Positions 60,219-64,000 of a stretch of DNA of 64,000 bases are shown here, in pieces (positions within the stretch are counted from its first letter, which is position 1; each line of letters opens with the position of its first letter). The position numbers were made by a program, and so were the translations under genes. A model generated the notes under the pieces. It saw only the letters and a program-made list of their open reading frames with translations, was not told the origin of the DNA and ran no database searches. The DNA is from Bacteroides sedimenti (GTDB lineage Bacteria > Bacteroidota > Bacteroidia > Bacteroidales > Bacteroidaceae), in NCBI RefSeq assembly GCF_040365225.1, contig NZ_AP028055.1, positions 2,728,001 through 2,792,000 of the forward strand, in the 5' to 3' direction.

Positions 60219-61826
60219 TTAAAGCTGAGGACCAGCAGCAACTAATGCCTTACCAGCTTCGTTACCAGTGAACTTAGTGAAGTTCTTGATAAAGCGACCT
60301 GCAAGATCTTTTGCTTTTTCTTCCCACTGAGCAGCATCAGCATAAGTATCGCGAGGATCCAAGATTGCTGGGTCTACACCTGGAAGAGCTGTAGGTACTA
60401 CGAATGAGAAGTAAGGAATAGTCTTAGTTTCAGCCTTGTCGATAGAACCATCAAGGATAGCATCGATAATACCTCTTGTATCTTTGATAGAGATTCTCTT
60501 ACCAGTACCGTTCCAACCTGTGTTAACCAAGTATGCTTTAGCACCAGCTTTTTCCATCTTCTTAACCAATTCTTCACCGTATTTAGTTGGGTGCAATGAA
60601 AGGAATGCAGCACCGAAACAAGCAGAGAATGTTGGAGTTGGTTCAGTGATACCACGCTCTGTTCCAGCCAATTTAGCAGTGAAACCAGAAAGGAAGTAAT
60701 ACTGAGTTTGTTCTGGGTTCAGGATTGAAACCGGAGGAAGAACACCGAATGCGTCAGCTGACAAGAAGATTACCTTCTTAGCTGCAGGAGCCTTAGAAAC
60801 TGGCTTAACGATGTTGTCAATGTGATAAATAGGATAAGAAACACGAGTGTTTTCTGTCTTAGAATTATCATCAAAGTCGATCTTACCGTTAGCATCAACA
60901 GTAACGTTTTCAAGAAGAGCGTCACGTTTGATAGCAGCGTAGATATCTGGTTCGTTTTCTTTGCTCAGGTTGATAACCTTAGCGTAGCAACCACCTTCGA
61001 AGTTGAATACACCTTCATCATCCCAACCGTGTTCGTCGTCACCAATCAGCTGACGTTTTGGGTCTGTAGAAAGAGTAGTTTTACCTGTTCCTGAAAGACC
61101 GAAGAAAATAGCTGTTTCACCTTTTTCGTTAGTGTTTGCAGAACAGTGCATAGAAGCCATTCCCTGCAAAGGAAGCAAGTAGTTCATGTATGAGAACATA
61201 CCTTTCTTCATTTCACCACCGTACCAAGTACCACCGATCAACTGAATTTTTTCAGTTAGGTTGAATACAACGAAAGTTTTAGAGTTCAAGCCAAGTTCAG
61301 CGAAGTTTTCACCAGCGTCAGCCTTAGAACCGTTCATAACAACGAAATCTGGTTCACCATAGTTAGCCAATTCTTCCTCTGTTGGACGGATGAACATGTT
61401 CTTTACGAAATGAGCCTGCCATGCAACTTCCATGATGAAACGGATTTTCAGACGAGTGTTTTCGTTAGCACCGCAGAAAGTATCCACTACGAAAAGGCGT
61501 TTGTTAGAAAGTTCTTTAGTAACGATGCCTTTCAATACATTCCAGCTTTCAGTTGAAAGAGGTTTGTTGTCGTTCTTGTATTCGTCAGAAGTCCACCATA
61601 CTGTATTTTCAGTAGTAGCGTCTTTTACGAAGAACTTATCTTTAGGAGAACGACCTGTATAAACGCCTGTCATTACGTTTACTGCGCCAAGTTCAGTTTC
61701 CTGACCTTTTTCAAAGCCTTCCAAACCTGCCTTTGTTTCTTCTGCGAACAACTGTTCGTAAGATGGATTGTGCACGATCTCAGTTGCACCTACAATGCCA
61801 TACTTGCTTAAATCTAACTGTGCCAT
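60219..61826 (-). CDS. pckA: Phosphoenolpyruvate carboxykinase (ATP)
   Basis: Converts oxaloacetate and ATP to phosphoenolpyruvate and CO2, or in Bacteroides mainly the CO2-fixing reverse during succinate fermentation. 535 residues. P-loop FFGLSGTGKTTLS near 247-259, the metal site in LIGDDEHGWDDEGVFNFEGGCY (kinase-2 region), and the N-terminal TGRSPKDKF block are present. The -7 box TACTTTTG is at 61916-61909. Highly biased codon use indicates strong expression. Confidence 0.96.
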   Translation of the reverse strand: MAQLDLSKYGIVGATEIVHNPSYEQLFAEETKAGLEGFEKGQETELGAVNVMTGVYTGRSPKDKFFVKDATTENTVWWTSDEYKNDNKPLSTESWNVLKGIVTKELSNKRLFVVDTFCGANENTRLKIRFIMEVAWQAHFVKNMFIRPTEEELANYGEPDFVVMNGSKADAGENFAELGLNSKTFVVFNLTEKIQLIGGTWYGGEMKKGMFSYMNYLLPLQGMASMHCSANTNEKGETAIFFGLSGTGKTTLSTDPKRQLIGDDEHGWDDEGVFNFEGGCYAKVINLSKENEPDIYAAIKRDALLENVTVDANGKIDFDDNSKTENTRVSYPIYHIDNIVKPVSKAPAAKKVIFLSADAFGVLPPVSILNPEQTQYYFLSGFTAKLAGTERGITEPTPTFSACFGAAFLSLHPTKYGEELVKKMEKAGAKAYLVNTGWNGTGKRISIKDTRGIIDAILDGSIDKAETKTIPYFSFVVPTALPGVDPAILDPRDTYADAAQWEEKAKDLAGRFIKNFTKFTGNEAGKALVAAGPQL

Positions 61827-61908
61827 TTTCTTTTAAATTAATTAAAATTGGTATTACAATATTCTCTTTTTACTTTCTTAATTCCAAGCAATCCTTGTAA
61901 TTCGGATA

Positions 61909-61916
61909 CAAAAGTA
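61909..61916 (-). promoter_or_regulatory. -7 element for pckA
   Basis: TACTTTTG on the minus strand, about 80 bases upstream of the ATG at 61826, fits TAnnTTTG. A TTTG lies 16 bases further upstream, slightly too close for the ideal -33. Confidence 0.5.
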
Positions 61917-62059
61917 ATACTTTATTTGAAAACAAACACCATATTAAAGAAATTTTTCTTTAATTCATCACGTTTTATATTTATGTAACAAATTAACCCC
62001 TTTTTTCATATTCATAAGAAATAAATTCGTTATTTTGCAAGCCGTAAAGTGATTGGACC

Positions 62060-63370
62060 ATGATTATAGTTTTTTCAGATAAAAAAAGCCCTCGGCTTAA
62101 CTATATACTCTCCCGCATCTTCAATGATATTCTGGGAGTTGAAGTCTATTTTACTTTTGATGAAGAAGAATTCCTGGCCTCTACGCTCCCATCGATCAAC
62201 TATTCTGCAAAAAACATGCAAAAGGGGGTTTGGATAGTACCTCATACCTTATTATATAGTAGTGGCATCAGCAGACAAAAGACGGAACCGATATCCAGCT
62301 GGAAGAATATGCCTGTATTTTTTTTGCAGGAACAAGGCGATATTCCATTCGATATGTTTGCAGCCTCATTCTATCTAATTACAAGATATGAAGAGTACCA
62401 CTCAACAGCTCTCGACAATCATGGACGCTACGAGTATACCGACAGCATTATTTATAGAATGGGATGCATTCAGGAGCCAATTGTTGATCAATGGGCCTAC
62501 GCACTGAAGGATGAACTTTTAAAACTTTATCCGGAATGCACGTTTACCCCCAGAAAATTCCGCTTCATACCAACCATAGATATTGACCATCCTTATCTTT
62601 ACCGGAACAAAGGTTTTATTATGAACCTGCTGTGTTTAATGAAAGATTTGACAGGAAGAAAGTTCACCGTTTTCAGAGAACGACTACTGACGATTCTACA
62701 TTTAAAAGAAGATATCTATTTTAATTTCGAGTCCCTTCTTCAGCTTTATCGCACTGAAGAAGTTAAAGGACTCTTTTTTGTGCACCGTGGCCCCTATGGA
62801 AAGTTTGATCGCAGATACTTATACCCCTCCCGTCGCTATAGGAAAATGCTCAGGCGCATCTCACAGGAACACGCAGTTTATATCCACCCATCTTACATAG
62901 CAGCATTCAATAATCTTCAATTCTGCAAAGAGAAAATGGAACTTGAACGGGTTTTAAACCATAAAGTTGAAGGAAGCAGACAGCATTACCTTCGTTTCCG
63001 CTTCCCTGAAACGTTTCGCCAACTACTGGCTGCTGATATCAAGGATGATTATTCCGTGCTTTATTCAAACCAATACGGCTTCCGCGCCGGAACAAGTATC
63101 CCATTCCCATTCTATGACATGGAAATTGATCAGGAAACCAAGCTGACCATCCACCCTTCTTCAATAATGGATGTCACTCTACTCCGCGATTTCAAGATGT
63201 CACCAAAAGAAGCTTTTAATAAAATAGTAGAGATAGCAGAAAAGGTAAAAGCGGTAAATGGAGATTTCATAACACTCTTTCATAACTCTTCTCTTGCTGA
63301 TACAGCTGAATGGGAAGGATGGGAAAGAATGTATTCCGAGATGATACGAAAAATAAATATAACCAAATAA
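62060..63370 (+). CDS. Polysaccharide-deacetylase-like protein with DUF7033 N-terminus
   Basis: 436 residues, no signal peptide. The N-terminal about 150 residues (MIIVFSDKKSPRLNYILSRIFNDI) match the DUF7033-type leader domain. The rest resembles a NodB-like polysaccharide deacetylase barrel: RFIPTIDIDHPYLYR near 173-187 carries the metal-binding aspartates, and VYIHPSYIA near 275 a histidine. Typical NodB His-x3-His cannot be seen with certainty, so activity is unproven. It is 6 bases upstream of upp. Confidence 0.75.
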   Translation: MIIVFSDKKSPRLNYILSRIFNDILGVEVYFTFDEEEFLASTLPSINYSAKNMQKGVWIVPHTLLYSSGISRQKTEPISSWKNMPVFFLQEQGDIPFDMFAASFYLITRYEEYHSTALDNHGRYEYTDSIIYRMGCIQEPIVDQWAYALKDELLKLYPECTFTPRKFRFIPTIDIDHPYLYRNKGFIMNLLCLMKDLTGRKFTVFRERLLTILHLKEDIYFNFESLLQLYRTEEVKGLFFVHRGPYGKFDRRYLYPSRRYRKMLRRISQEHAVYIHPSYIAAFNNLQFCKEKMELERVLNHKVEGSRQHYLRFRFPETFRQLLAADIKDDYSVLYSNQYGFRAGTSIPFPFYDMEIDQETKLTIHPSSIMDVTLLRDFKMSPKEAFNKIVEIAEKVKAVNGDFITLFHNSSLADTAEWEGWERMYSEMIRKINITK

Positions 63371-63376
63371 ATAACA

Positions 63377-64000
63377 ATGAGAATAATTAATTTTGGTGAG
63401 ACAAACTCCATATTGAATCAGTATGTCTCCGAAATAAGAAATGTAAAAGTACAGAATGACCGCATGCGCTTTCGTCGCAACCTGGAACGAATCGGCGAAA
63501 TCATGGCTTATGAAATGAGCAAGGAATTCACTTATTCCACAAAAAACATCCAGACCCCTCTGGGTATTTCACCTGTTAATACTCCTGATAATAAGATTGT
63601 AATCAGCACAATTCTACGTGCAGGACTTCCTTTCCACCAAGGATTCCTAAACTATTTTGACAGAGCTGAAAACGCTTTTGTTTCGGCTTATCGCAAATAT
63701 AAGGATGCTTTAAAATTCGAAATCAACATTGAATACATTGCTTCTCCTCGCATTGCCGGCAAAACACTTATTATTACCGACCCAATGCTTGCCACTGGAA
63801 GCTCTTTGGAATTAAGTTATGGTGCGATGCTTACCAAAGGTAATCCGAAAGAGATACACGTTGCGGCTATTATTGCGAGCCAACAGGCACTTGACTACAT
63901 CAAGCAGGTATTTCCTGAAGAGAAGACAACTATCTGGTGTGCAGCTGTCGATCCAGAAATCGATTCTCACTCTTATATCATCCCGGGATTAGGGGATGCT
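63377..64000 (+). CDS. upp: Uracil phosphoribosyltransferase, 3' end cut by window edge
   Basis: Salvages uracil with PRPP to UMP. ATG at 63377 opens 208 codons to the edge. The PRPP-binding motif IITDPMLATGSSL is near residues 133-145, STILRAGLPF contains the second conserved block, and the C-terminal IPGLGDA near the edge is the uracil-binding end, so only a few codons are missing. It lies 6 bases after the deacetylase-like gene. Confidence 0.93.
   Translation, partial: MRIINFGETNSILNQYVSEIRNVKVQNDRMRFRRNLERIGEIMAYEMSKEFTYSTKNIQTPLGISPVNTPDNKIVISTILRAGLPFHQGFLNYFDRAENAFVSAYRKYKDALKFEINIEYIASPRIAGKTLIITDPMLATGSSLELSYGAMLTKGNPKEIHVAAIIASQQALDYIKQVFPEEKTTIWCAAVDPEIDSHSYIIPGLGDA

Noticed and set aside
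60822..61094. Forward ORFs inside pckA
   Set aside because: Complement frames of a strongly codon-biased gene; such genes commonly leave long antisense open frames.

Overview
The window comes from a Bacteroides-type genome (order Bacteroidales). Evidence is the many promoters of the TAnnTTTG (-7) / TTTG (-33) class, lipoproteins with the Bacteroidetes lipobox, and characteristic gene neighbourhoods: DUF6089-uppS-bamA-skp-skp-murI, aroQ-pyk-O-methyltransferase-rbfA-lolE-like, pckA next to upp, and an ADP-forming acetyl-CoA synthetase. I cannot name the species from the sequence alone.

Layout. (1) 1-5.3 kb: the right end of an AT-rich integrated element. It carries a tyrosine recombinase abutting a tRNA-Gly/tRNA-Leu operon, an unknown 287-codon protein, a protein with a DGQHR/ParB-like motif, several decayed fragments, direct repeats and inverted repeats. 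A winged-helix gene runs off the left edge. (2) 5.4-12.9 kb: the tRNA operon, then leftward housekeeping genes (Rieske-like lipoprotein, aldo/keto reductase, argH, SRPBCC protein, pyrE, comF, recX, prmC) and divergent ribD. (3) 13.0-20.6 kb: rightward envelope genes (DUF6242-like lipoprotein, DUF6089-like protein, uppS, bamA, two skp/ompH paralogues, murI). (4) 20.7-33.0 kb: a secreted 686-residue protein with a tiny membrane-anchored partner, the leftward aroQ-pyk operon, xerD, an OmpA/TPR lipoprotein, a thioredoxin-like protein lacking its cysteines, and a comM/yifB ATPase. (5) 33.1-46.4 kb: a small lipoprotein, the ADP-forming acetyl-CoA synthetase, metG, and directly behind metG a surface-polysaccharide cluster (flippase, five glycosyltransferases, a fucosyltransferase-like enzyme and a FkbM methyltransferase). 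(6) 46.4-50.7 kb: a repeat-rich accessory stretch with a 23-bp tandem palindromic repeat, three copies of a hairpin-forming intergenic repeat, a TlpA-like thioredoxin, a gene fragment, and an AlbA_2-type ATP-binding protein. (7) 50.7-64 kb: core genes (YfhO-like membrane protein, ahcY, acyl-CoA synthetase with a cupin regulator, rpsO, typA, pckA, a polysaccharide-deacetylase-like protein, and upp running off the right edge).

The core genes cover nucleotide, amino-acid and cofactor synthesis, outer-membrane assembly (BamA plus Skp chaperones, undecaprenyl-diphosphate synthase, glutamate racemase) and cell-surface glycan export. The novelty lies in the tRNA-adjacent island, the repeat-rich stretch at 46.4-49.3 kb, and a few deviant proteins: the thioredoxin fold without CxxC, the Rieske-like protein with four cysteines, and the tiny protein with a sorting-signal-like C-terminus. 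I found no CRISPR array, rRNA genes or complete insertion sequence.
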